Source of the DNA: Mycobacterium sp. IDR2000157661
GTDB taxonomy: Bacteria; Actinomycetota; Actinomycetes; Mycobacteriales; Mycobacteriaceae
NCBI RefSeq assembly: GCF_022317005.1
Contig: NZ_CP081006.1
Location: forward strand, 3,286,001 to 3,350,000
Direction of reading: 5' to 3'
Length of the DNA stretch: 64,000 nucleotides
In this document: positions 9,384-19,061 of the stretch, one piece after another
Layout of the letters: every line of letters starts with the position of its first letter
How positions within the stretch are numbered: the first letter of the stretch is position 1
Position numbers and translations under genes: made by a program
Notes under the pieces: model-generated
Told to the model about the DNA's origin: nothing
What the model saw: the letters and a program-made list of their open reading frames with translations, nothing else
Database searches by the model: none

Positions 9384-10501
9384 CCGCGCCATCGAGCGCT
9401 CGCGATGCCGTCCGCACCGCGCGCAGCGTCGTCGTCAAGATCGGCACCACCGCGCTGACCAGTCCGTCGGGCGTCTTCGACGCGGCCCGGCTCGCCACGC
9501 TGGCCGACGCCATCGAAGCGCGAATGGAGGCCGGCTCCGACGTGGTGATCGTATCGTCCGGAGCGATCGCGGCCGGCATCGAACCGCTCAAGTTGGCCCG
9601 GCGGCCCGTGGATCTGGCCACCAAACAGGCCGCGGCCAGTGTCGGCCAGGTCGCACTGGTCAACGCGTGGAGCACGGCGTTCGCCCGCTATGGCCGCACC
9701 GTCGGCCAGGTGCTGCTGACCGCCCACGACATCGCGATGCGGGTGCAGCACACCAACGCCCAACGCACGCTCGACCGGTTGCGTGCGTTGCACGCGGTCG
9801 CGATCGTCAACGAGAACGACACCGTGGCCACCAACGAGATCCGGTTCGGCGACAACGACCGGCTTTCGGCGCTGGTGGCGCACCTGGTCGGTGCCGACGC
9901 GCTGGTGCTGTTGTCGGACATCGACGGCCTCTACGACGGAGACCCGCGCCGCAAGGGAAACAGCAACGCGCGCTTCATCACTGAGGTCGCCCGTCCCGAT
10001 GACCTCGACGGGGTGGTCGCCGGCCGTGGCAGCCATCTGGGCACCGGCGGGATGGCGTCGAAGTTGTCGTCGGCGCTGCTGGCCGCCGATGCCGGCGTCC
10101 CGGTGCTGCTGGCGGCGGCGTCGGACGCTGCGACGGCGCTGGCCGACGCATCGGTCGGCACCGTGTTCGCGCCGCGGCCCGAACGGATGTCGGCGCGCCG
10201 ATTCTGGCTGCGCTACGCCGCCGAGGTGGCCGGGGCGCTCACGCTCGACGACGGGGCGGTGCGCGCCGTGGTTCGGCAGCGCCGTTCGCTGCTGCCTGCC
10301 GGCATCACCGCGGTGTCGGGCCGGTTCTACGGCGGCGATGTGGTGGAGTTGCGCGCCCAGGACGCGACCTTGGTCGCGCGCGGTGTGGTGGCCTACGACC
10401 ACACCGAACTGGCGACGATGCTGGGCCGCTCAACCGCCGACCTGCCTTCCGACATGCGCCGGCCGGCGGTGCACGCCGACGACCTGGTGGCCGTCCAGTA
10501 G
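9380..10501 (+). CDS. proB: Glutamate 5-kinase
   Basis: First step of proline synthesis: ATP plus glutamate gives gamma-glutamyl phosphate, which ProA (16891) then reduces. It is 373 residues. The amino-acid-kinase domain is recognisable by [57 protein letters not shown] and [18 protein letters not shown] domain follows (about 285-365: [24 protein letters not shown]). The ATG overlaps the obg stop (ATGA). Its 3' end is overlapped on the other strand by a doubtful ORF. proA lies 6.4 kb away in the same direction, as in M. tuberculosis. Confidence 0.97.
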   Translation: MTAPSSARDAVRTARSVVVKIGTTALTSPSGVFDAARLATLADAIEARMEAGSDVVIVSSGAIAAGIEPLKLARRPVDLATKQAAASVGQVALVNAWSTAFARYGRTVGQVLLTAHDIAMRVQHTNAQRTLDRLRALHAVAIVNENDTVATNEIRFGDNDRLSALVAHLVGADALVLLSDIDGLYDGDPRRKGNSNARFITEVARPDDLDGVVAGRGSHLGTGGMASKLSSALLAADAGVPVLLAAASDAATALADASVGTVFAPRPERMSARRFWLRYAAEVAGALTLDDGAVRAVVRQRRSLLPAGITAVSGRFYGGDVVELRAQDATLVARGVVAYDHTELATMLGRSTADLPSDMRRPAVHADDLVAVQ

Positions 10502-10866
10502 CGATTCCGGTGCGCTAAACAGGCCCGGACAGCCGGGTCGGCGAGGATCACCGCCGCCAGCATGCCCGGCGTCAACTCGCGCGTGCCGACCATGCTGCGG
10601 GTGCGGACCTGCTCGATGTCGGCCCACTCGACGCTGTCGCCGTCGAACTCGACCGACTCCTCGCTGATGGCCACGCCGGCGAAGTGGTTCGGCTTGCGCA
10701 CCAGCCAGCGCAGCTTGTCGGGGGTCAGCGAGTGATCGGCGATCATGTCGCCGACACCCAGCGCCCAGCGACCCTCGACCGGGCCCGGATCGGGTCGTTG
10801 ACGTTCGATCAGGTCGCGGAGCGAGGAGGCGTCGTCATCGGTTTCATCGAGCACACCGACGTTCAA
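10393..10866 (-). pseudogene. Hypothetical protein, probably truncated at its 3' end
   Basis: Unrecognised. The first part reads as a real protein: acidic start LDETDDDASSLRDLIERQ, then VGDMIADHSLTPDKLRWLVRKPNHFAGVAISEESVEFDGDSVEWADIE up to LTPGMLAAVILADPAV. The last 35 or so codons run antisense through the proB PUA coding region and give low-complexity Arg/Ser sequence with no protein-like pattern. This suggests the original 3' end was lost. The join at VRTRSMVGTRELTP may also hide an internal deletion. Start is a TTG overlapping the sirtuin stop (10866) or GTG at 10854; neither has a clear ribosome binding site. It probably follows the sirtuin gene in one transcript. Confidence 0.4.
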
Positions 10867-11699
10867 GCCGAATCCGCCAGCGCAGGCAGCTCGTCGAGCA
10901 ACAACGCCAGCATGGGCGAGCATCCGTTGTCGACTTTCACCGTCGCCAGAGCGTCCCCACGCGTCGGTCCGCGGTTGACGATCGCGATGGGCATGCCGTT
11001 GGCCGCCGCGTGCCGGACGAAGCGGTATCCGGAGTACACCGTCAGCGACGATCCGGCGACCAGCAGCGCGCCGGCGTCGTCGACGAGTGAAAACGCCCGC
11101 TCCACACGCTCTTTCGGCACGCTCTCGCCGAAGTACACGATGTCGGGCTTGAGCATTCCGCCGCAGCCCGGACAGTCGACGATGTGAAAGGACGCGGTGT
11201 CGCCCACGACCGCGTCGGCATCCGGCGCCACGGCGATGCCGCCGACGGCCTCGGCGCGCTGGGCGAAGCCGGGATTGGCCGCCTCCAGCAGTTCGGCCAG
11301 GGCGGCCCGCGACATGGTGTGTCCGCAGTCCAGGCAGATGACCTGCGCATACGTTCCGTGCAGGTTGACGACGTTGCTGCTGCCCGCCTTCGTGTGCAGC
11401 AGGTCGACGTTCTGGGTGATCAGCCCGGACACCACCCCCGCGGCTTCCAAGGCGGCCAGCGAGCGGTGGCCGGCATTGGGCAGCGTCGCGTCCATGTGAC
11501 GCCAGCCGACGTGGTTGCGTGCCCAGTAGCGCTGCCGGAAGCCGGTATCGGATACGAACTGCCGGATCGTCATCGGGTTGGACGGCGGCGAGTCCGGTCC
11601 GCGGTAGTCGGGGATACCCGAGTCGGTGGACATGCCCGCGCCGGTCAGCACCGCGATGCGGCGACCGCGCAACAGGCTGACGAGTTCCGGCGCATCCAC
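10863..11699 (-). CDS. Sir2-family NAD-dependent protein deacylase
   Basis: Removes acyl groups from lysines, consuming NAD and yielding nicotinamide and O-acyl-ADP-ribose. It is 278 residues. NAD-binding GAGMSTDSGIPDYRG (about 20-34), TQNVDLLHTKAG, catalytic His in VVNLHGTY, four zinc cysteines (ICLDCGH and DCPGCGG), VYFGESVP, AGSSLTVYSG and IVNRGPTRGD are all present, so it should be active. The start is GTG 11697-11699 with a purine-rich GACGGA just upstream. Nearby nadE and nadD give an NAD theme to the neighbourhood, but linkage to NAD recycling is inference. Class-specific substrate preference cannot be read from sequence by eye. Confidence 0.93.
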   Translation of the reverse strand: MDAPELVSLLRGRRIAVLTGAGMSTDSGIPDYRGPDSPPSNPMTIRQFVSDTGFRQRYWARNHVGWRHMDATLPNAGHRSLAALEAAGVVSGLITQNVDLLHTKAGSSNVVNLHGTYAQVICLDCGHTMSRAALAELLEAANPGFAQRAEAVGGIAVAPDADAVVGDTASFHIVDCPGCGGMLKPDIVYFGESVPKERVERAFSLVDDAGALLVAGSSLTVYSGYRFVRHAAANGMPIAIVNRGPTRGDALATVKVDNGCSPMLALLLDELPALADSA

Positions 11700-11775
11700 T
11701 CCGTCGAGGGTATTCGCTGACTCCGCCGACGAGTTTTTCGTGCAGGTCAGCGCGTTGTGGTCAGCGCACGCAGCG

Positions 11776-12327
<552 letters not shown>

Positions 12328-12358
12328 ACCCCGTTGACCTTTCGGGCAACAATGAGGC

Positions 12359-14413
12359 ATGGACTTTTACTCGGCGTATCGCCAGGGCTTCGTCCGTGTC
12401 GCCGCCTGTACGCACCACACGACGCTCGCCGACCCGCGCGCGAACGCCGAGTCGGTGCTGGGCCTGGCGCATGAGTGCCACGACGACAGCGTCGCGCTCG
12501 CGGTGTTCCCCGAGTTGACGCTCTCGGGTTATTCGATCGAGGACATCGTGATGCAGGACGCGCTGCTCGATGCGGTCGAGGAGGCGCTGCTCGACGTGGT
12601 GGTGGCCTCCCAACAGCTGATGCCGGTGCTGGTGATCGGGGCGCCGCTGCGCTACCGGCACCGGATCTACAACACCGCAGTCGTCATCCACCGCGGACGG
12701 GTGCTCGGCGTGGTGCCGAAGTCGTATCTGCCGACCTATCGCGAGTTCTACGAACGCCGCCAGATGGCCCCCGGTGATGATGTGCGCGGGGCGATTCGGA
12801 TGGGTCGCGGGGCTGAGCGCGTCGATGTGCCGTTCGGGACGGACCTGTTGTTCACCGCCGCCGACCTGCCGGGATTCGTTCTGCACGTCGAGATCTGCGA
12901 GGACATGTTCGTGCCGATCCCGCCCAGCGCGTCGGCCGCGCTGGCCGGGGCGACCGTGCTGGCGAACCTTTCGGGCAGCCCCATCACGATCGGGCGGTCT
13001 GAGGACCGGTGCCTGCTGGCGCGGTCGGCGTCGGCGCGGTGCCTGGCGGCGTACGTCTACGCCGCCGCGGGGGAGGGGGAGTCCACCACCGACCTGGCGT
13101 GGGACGGCCAGACGATGATCTGGGAGAACGGCGAATGTCTCGCCCAGTCCGAGCGGTTCCCGAAGGGTGAGCGGCGCTCGGTGGCCGACGTCGACCTGGA
13201 ACGGCTGCGCTCCGAGCGCATCCGGATGGGCACCTTCGACGACAACCGCCGCCACCACGCCGTGGCCACGGATGCGTTCCGGCGCATCGAGTTCGAGCTC
13301 GACCCGCCGTCTGGTGACATCGGCCTGCTCCGCGATATCGAGCGGTTCCCCTTCGTCCCGTCGGATCCCGAACGGCTGCAACAGGATTGCTACGAGGCAT
13401 ACAACATCCAGGTCGCCGGCCTCGAACAGCGGCTGCGCGCGCTGGACTATCCCAAGGTGGTGCTCGGGCTCTCGGGCGGCCTGGACTCGACGCACGCCCT
13501 GATCGTCGCGGCCCGCGCGATGGACCGCGAAGGACGCCCGCGCAGCGACATTCTCACGTTCACCATGCCCGGCTTCGCCACCGGCGAGCGCACCAAGGAC
13601 AACGCCGCGCGGCTGGCCGAGGCGTTGGGCGTGACGTTCACCGAGCTCGACATCTCCTCGACCGCGGAGCTGATGCTCAAGAACATCGACCACCCGTTCG
13701 GCCGTGGCGAGAAGGTCTACGACGTCACATTCGAGAACGTGCAGGCCGGTCTGCGCACCGATTATCTGTTCCGGCTGGCCAACCAGCGCGGCGGCATCGT
13801 ACTGGGCACCGGTGATCTGTCCGAGTTGGCCCTCGGCTGGTCGACATACGGTGTCGGCGACCAGATGTCGCATTACAACGTCAACGGTGGTGTGCCCAAG
13901 ACGTTGATTCAACACCTGATCCGCTGGGTGATTTCGGCGCACGAGTTCGACGACACCGTCAACGAGGTGCTGCAATCGGTGCTCGACACCGAGATCTCAC
14001 CCGAACTGGTGCCCGCCGGTGAAGACGAGGAGATCCAGAGCAGCGAGTCCAAGGTCGGCCCGTACGTGCTGCAGGACTTCTCGCTGTTTCAGGTGCTGCG
14101 CTACGGTTTTCGGCCGTCGCGGGTGGCGTTCCTGGCCTGGCACGCCTGGAGCGATCCGCGCCGCGGCGACTGGCCCACCGGGTTCCCGGAAAGCAAGCGA
14201 CCGGCCTACTCGCTGAAGGAGATTCGCCACTGGCTGCAGGTCTTCGCGCAACGCTACTACTCGTTCGCCCAGTTCAAGCGGTCGGCGTTGCCCAACGGGC
14301 CGAAGGTGTCGCACGGCGGATCGCTCTCGCCGCGCGGTGACTGGCGGGCGCCGTCGGACATGACCGCGCGCACCTGGCTCGACGAGATCGAGAACGAGAT
14401 CCCCGAGGAGTAG
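12359..14413 (+). CDS. nadE: Glutamine-dependent NAD+ synthetase
   Basis: Last step of NAD synthesis: amidates deamido-NAD using ATP and ammonia channelled from glutamine. It is 684 residues, matching the mycobacterial two-domain enzyme. The N-terminal nitrilase-type glutaminase domain has its triad at E52 (FPELTLSG), K121 (VPKSYLP) and C180 (HVEICEDMF). The C-terminal synthetase domain has the P-loop LGLSGGLDSTHAL, GTGDLSELALGWSTYGVGDQ and FKRSALPNGPKV. It is very close to M. tuberculosis Rv2438c in sequence and position. The ATG shares a very short divergent intergenic region with the cysteine hydrolase; no clear promoter was found. Confidence 0.98.
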   Translation: MDFYSAYRQGFVRVAACTHHTTLADPRANAESVLGLAHECHDDSVALAVFPELTLSGYSIEDIVMQDALLDAVEEALLDVVVASQQLMPVLVIGAPLRYRHRIYNTAVVIHRGRVLGVVPKSYLPTYREFYERRQMAPGDDVRGAIRMGRGAERVDVPFGTDLLFTAADLPGFVLHVEICEDMFVPIPPSASAALAGATVLANLSGSPITIGRSEDRCLLARSASARCLAAYVYAAAGEGESTTDLAWDGQTMIWENGECLAQSERFPKGERRSVADVDLERLRSERIRMGTFDDNRRHHAVATDAFRRIEFELDPPSGDIGLLRDIERFPFVPSDPERLQQDCYEAYNIQVAGLEQRLRALDYPKVVLGLSGGLDSTHALIVAARAMDREGRPRSDILTFTMPGFATGERTKDNAARLAEALGVTFTELDISSTAELMLKNIDHPFGRGEKVYDVTFENVQAGLRTDYLFRLANQRGGIVLGTGDLSELALGWSTYGVGDQMSHYNVNGGVPKTLIQHLIRWVISAHEFDDTVNEVLQSVLDTEISPELVPAGEDEEIQSSESKVGPYVLQDFSLFQVLRYGFRPSRVAFLAWHAWSDPRRGDWPTGFPESKRPAYSLKEIRHWLQVFAQRYYSFAQFKRSALPNGPKVSHGGSLSPRGDWRAPSDMTARTWLDEIENEIPEE

Positions 14414-14416
14414 GCC

Positions 14417-15022
14417 TCAGCGCCGCTTGCCCAGTCCGGGCACGAAACGCCCCACGGCCGACCGGTAGTCGCGGTAGACGTCGCCGTGGGTGGCCAGCAG
14501 ATACGGTTCCTCGACGACGCGCACCTGCGCCTGGATCGTCGCGACCAGCAACACGAAGCCTGCGAGCGCCAGCGGATTGGGTGTGATCAGGGCGAGGCCG
14601 ACGGCGAAGACGATCATCGCCGAGAAGATCGGGTTGCGCACCCGACCGAACACGCCGCTGCGCACCAACGTGGTGGTCTCCTCGGCGTCGACCCCGATCC
14701 GCCACGAGTCACCCATGTCGACCTGAGCGTAGAGCGTGGCGGCGATGCCGAGCACGGCGAGCGCGATGCCTGCGATGTTGAGCCAAGTCCGGTCCAGAAC
14801 CGCCACGGGGGCGAGCACACCGGCCTGCTGCAGGATCGGCGCGAACACCGCGGCGGCCATGGCCACGACGAAGCCGATGCCGGCGAACCACTCGGCCGAC
14901 AGCGGCCTACCGCTGACCCCATGGAACCCCGTCGACCCGGTACGGCGACGCTGCTGCCAACTACGCCAACCGAATCCGAGCACGGCGAACACGGCGAACA
15001 GCACGATCGCGACGACTGGCAC
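14417..15022 (-). CDS. Membrane methyltransferase of the ICMT/PEMT-like family
   Basis: 201-residue integral membrane protein with about five hydrophobic segments. The C-terminal motifs typical of isoprenylcysteine carboxyl-methyltransferase-like enzymes are present: FGRVRNPIFSAM (SAM/substrate region), then EEPYLLATHGDVYRDY and VGRFVPG. Substrate is unknown; in bacteria these enzymes methylate small thiols, lipids or unknown acceptors. It occupies the place of M. tuberculosis Rv2437 between nadE and rbsK and is convergent with nadE (3 bases apart). A second, differently related member is at 50267. Confidence 0.85.
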   Translation of the reverse strand: MPVVAIVLFAVFAVLGFGWRSWQQRRRTGSTGFHGVSGRPLSAEWFAGIGFVVAMAAAVFAPILQQAGVLAPVAVLDRTWLNIAGIALAVLGIAATLYAQVDMGDSWRIGVDAEETTTLVRSGVFGRVRNPIFSAMIVFAVGLALITPNPLALAGFVLLVATIQAQVRVVEEPYLLATHGDVYRDYRSAVGRFVPGLGKRR

Positions 15023-15060
15023 GACGCCTCCTTCTCCTGATGCCTGTCACACTTCGCCGG

Positions 15061-15888
15061 CTAGAGGCGCCCACCGGTGCGCAACTGCGGGTGCACCCAG
15101 TCGGGCGAGCGGCGCTCCTTGAACGCGCGGAATCCCTCCATCGCCTCGGCGGAGGAGTAGCTGGCCTGCATGCCGATACGGTCGAACAGGCCCAGATAGT
15201 TGTCCAGGCTCGACTTCACCACGCTCCTGGCGCCCGGAGCGGTCCGGCAGCACTGCCCGAGCACGTCGCGGGCCGCGTCGAGCAGCTCGTCGTGGGCCAC
15301 CACCCTGGCGACCATGCCCCAGTCCAGCGCCTCCTGCGCGCTCAACGTGCGGCCGGTCAGCATCAGGTCGCGGGTGCGCGCCGGTCCGATCAGCCGCGCC
15401 AACACCTGGCTGTAATAGGTGTCGGCGATGCCCCGCAGCAGTTCGGGTACCCGGAACGTCGCCCTGTCGCTGACGACCGTCATGTCGCTGCACAACGCGA
15501 TCTGCAGGCCGCCGCCCTGACACAACCCGTTGACCGCCGATACGACCGGCTTGACCGACTGGCGCAGCGTCTCGAACGGTGTCACGTCCATGCCGAGCGC
15601 CGAGCCGAACGTCAGCCAGTTGTCGCTGCCGTCGCCGCCGCCCATGTCGCCCCCGGGCGCGAACACGTCGCCGGTGCCGGTGATCAGCAGACCCGCCAGG
15701 TCGGCGTCCGCGTCGACGTGGCGCACCGCGTAGCGGATGCCGAAGTACATCGCGGGTGTCATCGCGTTGCGCGCCTCGGGGCGGTCGAGCCGGCAGACCC
15801 CGAACGGACCCTCACGGGTGAACTTCAGGTACGGCGTGCCTAGCCAGTCGCCGTCGGGCGGCCGCGGTGTGGTGCTCGGTTCGGTCAT
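15061..15888 (-). CDS. Enoyl-CoA hydratase/isomerase family protein
   Basis: 275-residue crotonase-fold enzyme acting on an acyl-CoA thioester. The oxyanion-hole segments LLITGTGDVFAPGGDM and VVSAVNGLCQGGGLQIALCSD are present, as are the helix FRVPELLRGIADTYYSQVLARLIG (one catalytic Glu) and the C-terminal region DWGMVARVVAHDEL. The exact reaction (hydration, isomerisation or other) cannot be assigned. It overlaps the upstream ribokinase-like gene (start 15888 within its last codons, ATGA type), so they are likely cotranscribed. It is not part of the M. tuberculosis synteny recalled here. Confidence 0.9.
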   Translation of the reverse strand: MTEPSTTPRPPDGDWLGTPYLKFTREGPFGVCRLDRPEARNAMTPAMYFGIRYAVRHVDADADLAGLLITGTGDVFAPGGDMGGGDGSDNWLTFGSALGMDVTPFETLRQSVKPVVSAVNGLCQGGGLQIALCSDMTVVSDRATFRVPELLRGIADTYYSQVLARLIGPARTRDLMLTGRTLSAQEALDWGMVARVVAHDELLDAARDVLGQCCRTAPGARSVVKSSLDNYLGLFDRIGMQASYSSAEAMEGFRAFKERRSPDWVHPQLRTGGRL

Positions 15889-16778
15889 CGGTGTCCCTCG
15901 GTTGCCTTCCTGTCGGCTGATGTATCCGCGATGGCATCATCGATCGCCTCGGCATAGGGTGCGCAGTCGCCCGCGCCGGGCACCAGAGTCGACAGCGCGG
16001 CCGCCGCGCACGCACGGCGCAACGCCGTCTCGTGGCCGTCCAGCCAGCCGGCCGCGAGCACTCCCGCGAACACATCACCGGCCCCGGTGGTGTCCACCGC
16101 TTTCACGACGGGGGCGGGCACACCGAAGCGTTCGTCCGCGCCGAGATAGCTGGCACCGCGCGCGCCTCGCGTTATCACCAGATGCGGTACGGGCCAGTGC
16201 CATTCGCCGGCTTCGATTTCGTTGACCACCACGACGTCGGCGGACTCGGAAAGTGCCAGCAGCTCGTGCGGCGGGGCGCCGGACGGTGAGGCGTTGACGA
16301 TGACGACCGCGTTGGCCGCGCGCGCCGCCCGCGCTGCGACGACCGCTGTGGCGACCGGAATCTCGAGTTGCAGCAGCACTACGTCGCTGTCGGCGATGAC
16401 GGCGCGGACGTCGTCGGACTGCACGCTCAATGCGCCATTCGCGCCGGGCGCCACGACGATGGTGTTCTCGGCCGCCGCGTCGACGAGGATGACCGCCGCG
16501 CCGGTGGGGCCCGGCAGCGTCACCACGCCGTCCATCCCGACGTCGTTGGCGCGCAGGTGCGCGCGCAACTGCTCGGCCGCGGCGTCGCTGCCCAGCGCCG
16601 CGACCAGTTGCACCGATGCGCCGGCACGGGCGGCCGCGACCGCCTGGTTGCCGCCCTTGCCGCCCGGCGACGACGTCAGCGCGGAGGCGAGCACGGTCTG
16701 GCCGGGGCGGGGCAGGGCACGCACGCTGAACGTGAGGTCGGCGTTGAGACTGCCAACTACGCATACCCGGCTGCACAC
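15885..16778 (-). CDS. rbsK: Ribokinase-like PfkB-family sugar kinase
   Basis: 297-residue PfkB-family carbohydrate kinase, most like ribokinase (ATP plus ribose gives ribose 5-phosphate). Both signatures are visible: [18 protein letters not shown] near residue 45 and [17 protein letters not shown] with the catalytic Asp near residue 240. The N-terminus [16 protein letters not shown] aligns with M. tuberculosis Rv2436. GTG 16778 is preferred, with AAGG about 8 bases upstream; GTG 16787 is possible. Longer upstream reading frames are rejected because they overlap the proA promoter side and lack family similarity. Sugar specificity is inferred from family only. Confidence 0.88.
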   Translation of the reverse strand: MCSRVCVVGSLNADLTFSVRALPRPGQTVLASALTSSPGGKGGNQAVAAARAGASVQLVAALGSDAAAEQLRAHLRANDVGMDGVVTLPGPTGAAVILVDAAAENTIVVAPGANGALSVQSDDVRAVIADSDVVLLQLEIPVATAVVAARAARAANAVVIVNASPSGAPPHELLALSESADVVVVNEIEAGEWHWPVPHLVITRGARGASYLGADERFGVPAPVVKAVDTTGAGDVFAGVLAAGWLDGHETALRRACAAAALSTLVPGAGDCAPYAEAIDDAIADTSADRKATEGHR

Positions 16779-16878
16779 CCGTGCCACCTTGTGGACGTTA
16801 GGGAGCGCATCGCGCCAGCACAACCTCAGGCGGTGCGCCTGCGAAGCCCTCGCTCGAACCCGCCCATGTAACACCCGA

Positions 16879-16884
16879 TACGCT
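16879..16884 (+). promoter_or_regulatory. -10 element (TACGCT) for leaderless proA
   Basis: TACGCT fits TANNNT and ends six bases before the proA ATG, so the mRNA should begin at or next to the start codon. No ribosome binding site precedes the ATG, which agrees with leaderless translation. Confidence 0.55.
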
Positions 16885-16890
16885 GGACTG

Positions 16891-18138
16891 ATGAGTGTTC
16901 AGGCGCCAGCAGCTGTTGACCTGCGCGAGCAGGTCCACGATGCCGCGCGGCGAGCCCGGGTGGCCTCCCGCGCGCTCGCGACGCTGAGCACCGACGTCAA
17001 GAACCGCGCGCTGAACACGGCCGCCGACCACGTCCTGATGTCGACCCGGCAGATCCTCGAGGCCAACCAGCAGGACCTCGACGCCGCGCGTGCCGCCGGA
17101 ACGCCGGAGGCGATGCTCGATCGGCTGGCGTTGAATCCGAACCGCATCGACGGGATCGCCGACGGGTTGCGCCAAGTGGCCGGGCTGCCCGATCCCATCG
17201 GCGAGGTCCTGCGCGGACGCACGCTGGTCAACGGCCTGCAGCTGCGCCAGCAGCGCGTCCCGCTCGGCGTGGTCGGCATCGTCTACGAGGGCAGGCCCAA
17301 CGTCACCGTGGACGCCTTCGGGCTGACCTTGAAATCGGGCAACGCGGTGCTGCTGCGCGGTAGCTCGTCGGCGGCGAGGTCGAACGCGGCCCTGGTGAAC
17401 GCGTTGCGCGCCGCGCTGGCGACCGAACTTCTCGAGGTCGACGCTGTGCAACTGCTCCCGAGCCAGGACCGTGCGAGTGTCACGCACCTCATCCAGGCCC
17501 GCGGTCTGGTCGACGTGGTCATTCCACGCGGCGGTGCCGGGCTGATCGACGCGGTGGTCCGCGACGCGACGGTGCCCACCATCGAGACCGGCGTGGGCAA
17601 CTGCCATGTCTTCGTCCACGGATCGGCGGACCTCGACGTCGCCGAGCGCATCGTGCTCAACGCCAAGACGCGCAGGCCCAGCGTCTGCAATGCCGCCGAG
17701 TCGCTGTTGATCGACGCGGCCATCGCCGAGCACGCAGTGCCGCGGTTGACCACGGCGCTGCAGGACGCCGGAGTCACGGTGCACGTCGACCCGAGCGAGG
17801 AGCACCTGCGCGCCGAGTTCCTGTCCATGGACATCGCGCTGGCCGTGGTCGACGGGGTGGACGGGGCGATCGCGCACATCAACGAGTACGGCACGGGACA
17901 CACCGAGGCCATCGTGACGACGGATCTTGCTGCAGCACAACGCTTCTCGGAGCGCGTCGATGCCGCGGCGGTGATGGTGAACGCATCGACGGCGTTCACC
18001 GACGGCGAGCAGTTCGGCTTCGGTGCCGAGATCGGCATCTCCACCCAGAAGCTGCACGCCCGCGGACCCATGGGTCTGCCCGAGTTGACGTCAACCAAGT
18101 GGATCGTGTGGGGAGACGGCCACACCCGCCCGGCCTGA
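16891..18138 (+). CDS. proA: Gamma-glutamyl phosphate reductase
   Basis: Second step of proline synthesis: NADPH-dependent reduction of gamma-glutamyl phosphate to glutamate semialdehyde. It is 415 residues, the usual mycobacterial length. The aldehyde-dehydrogenase-like fold has [19 protein letters not shown], the motif [11 protein letters not shown], and the catalytic Cys in [16 protein letters not shown] 16891 is chosen by a TACGCT -10 box six bases upstream and by the family N-terminus ([13 protein letters not shown]); the reading frame is open far upstream but that part is antisense to rbsK. Followed by a mini-ORF and the MoxR gene. Confidence 0.97.
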   Translation: MSVQAPAAVDLREQVHDAARRARVASRALATLSTDVKNRALNTAADHVLMSTRQILEANQQDLDAARAAGTPEAMLDRLALNPNRIDGIADGLRQVAGLPDPIGEVLRGRTLVNGLQLRQQRVPLGVVGIVYEGRPNVTVDAFGLTLKSGNAVLLRGSSSAARSNAALVNALRAALATELLEVDAVQLLPSQDRASVTHLIQARGLVDVVIPRGGAGLIDAVVRDATVPTIETGVGNCHVFVHGSADLDVAERIVLNAKTRRPSVCNAAESLLIDAAIAEHAVPRLTTALQDAGVTVHVDPSEEHLRAEFLSMDIALAVVDGVDGAIAHINEYGTGHTEAIVTTDLAAAQRFSERVDAAAVMVNASTAFTDGEQFGFGAEIGISTQKLHARGPMGLPELTSTKWIVWGDGHTRPA

Positions 18139-18149
18139 ACAGGAGACCG

Positions 18150-18188
18150 ATGAGCGCTTGCGCCAAGAGAAGGGGACCCGGCACGTGA
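18150..18188 (+). CDS. Mini-ORF MSACAKRRGPGT, copy 1 of a recurrent coupling module
   Basis: Twelve-codon ORF beginning ATGAGCGCTTGCG, the first of four copies of this module (others at 33679, 54100, 54132). It has its own AGGAG at 18141-18145 and starts 11 bases after the proA stop. Its TGA (18186-18188) overlaps the GTG start of the MoxR gene (GTGA). Its purine-rich middle (AAGAGAAGGGGA) doubles as the ribosome binding site of that gene. It probably acts as a translational coupler rather than making a functional peptide. Confidence 0.45.
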   Translation: MSACAKRRGPGT

Positions 18189-19060
18189 GCGTCCCGGCAC
18201 GCCCCGCGCCGCTGTTCGCCGACATCGACGATGTCGCGCGCAAGCTGGCCGAGACGGGCTACCTGCCCGACACCGCGACCGCGACCGCGGTCTTCCTCGC
18301 CGACCGGCTGGGAAAGCCGCTGCTGGTGGAGGGGCCCGCAGGCGTCGGCAAGACCGAGCTGGCCCGCGCGGTGGCGCAGGCCACCGGATCGGGGCTGGTG
18401 CGGCTGCAGTGTTACGAGGGTGTCGACGAGGCCCGCGCGCTCTACGAATGGAACCACGCCAAACAGATCCTGCGGATCCAGGCGGGGCATGGCGACTGGG
18501 ATTCCACCCGCGACGACGTGTTCAGCGAGGAGTTCCTGCTGTCGCGCCCGCTGCTGACCGCGATCCGGCGCACCGACCCCACCGTGCTGCTCATCGACGA
18601 GACCGACAAGGCCGACATCGAGATCGAGGGCCTGCTGCTGGAGGTGCTGTCGGACTTCGCGGTGACCGTGCCCGAACTCGGGACCATCAGCGCCGAACGG
18701 GCGCCGTTCGTCGTGCTGACCTCCAACGCGACCCGGGAACTGTCCGAGGCGCTCAAGCGTCGCTGTCTGTTCCTGCACATCGACTTCCCCGACCCCGACC
18801 TCGAGCGGCGAATCCTGTTGTCGCGCGTGCCCGAACTGCCCGAGCACCTCGCCGACGAACTGGTTCGCATCATCGGTGTGCTGCGCGGCATGCAGCTCAA
18901 GAAGCTGCCGTCGGTGGCCGAGACCATCGACTGGGGTCGCACGTTGCTGGCGCTGGGACTCGACACCATCGACGACGCCACCATCGCCGCCACGCTGGGT
19001 GTGGTGCTCAAGCACCAGTCCGACCAGATCAAAGCGGCGGGCGAGCTGAGGCTCAACTGA
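18185..19060 (+). CDS. MoxR-type AAA+ ATPase
   Basis: 291-residue AAA+ chaperone-like ATPase. Walker A is GPAGVGKTELARAVA (about 41-55), Walker B VLLIDETDKAD, and sensor VLTSNATRELSEALKRRC with an Arg finger candidate follows. MoxR ATPases work with VWA-domain partners to activate or load cofactors into enzymes; the next gene is exactly such a VWA protein, one base after the stop. M. tuberculosis Rv2426c/Rv2425c are the recalled counterparts. GTG 18185 is chosen because AAGGGGA lies 8 bases upstream and the frame upstream lacks homology. The client enzyme is not evident in the window. Confidence 0.93.
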   Translation: MSVPARPAPLFADIDDVARKLAETGYLPDTATATAVFLADRLGKPLLVEGPAGVGKTELARAVAQATGSGLVRLQCYEGVDEARALYEWNHAKQILRIQAGHGDWDSTRDDVFSEEFLLSRPLLTAIRRTDPTVLLIDETDKADIEIEGLLLEVLSDFAVTVPELGTISAERAPFVVLTSNATRELSEALKRRCLFLHIDFPDPDLERRILLSRVPELPEHLADELVRIIGVLRGMQLKKLPSVAETIDWGRTLLALGLDTIDDATIAATLGVVLKHQSDQIKAAGELRLN

Positions 19061-19061
19061 C

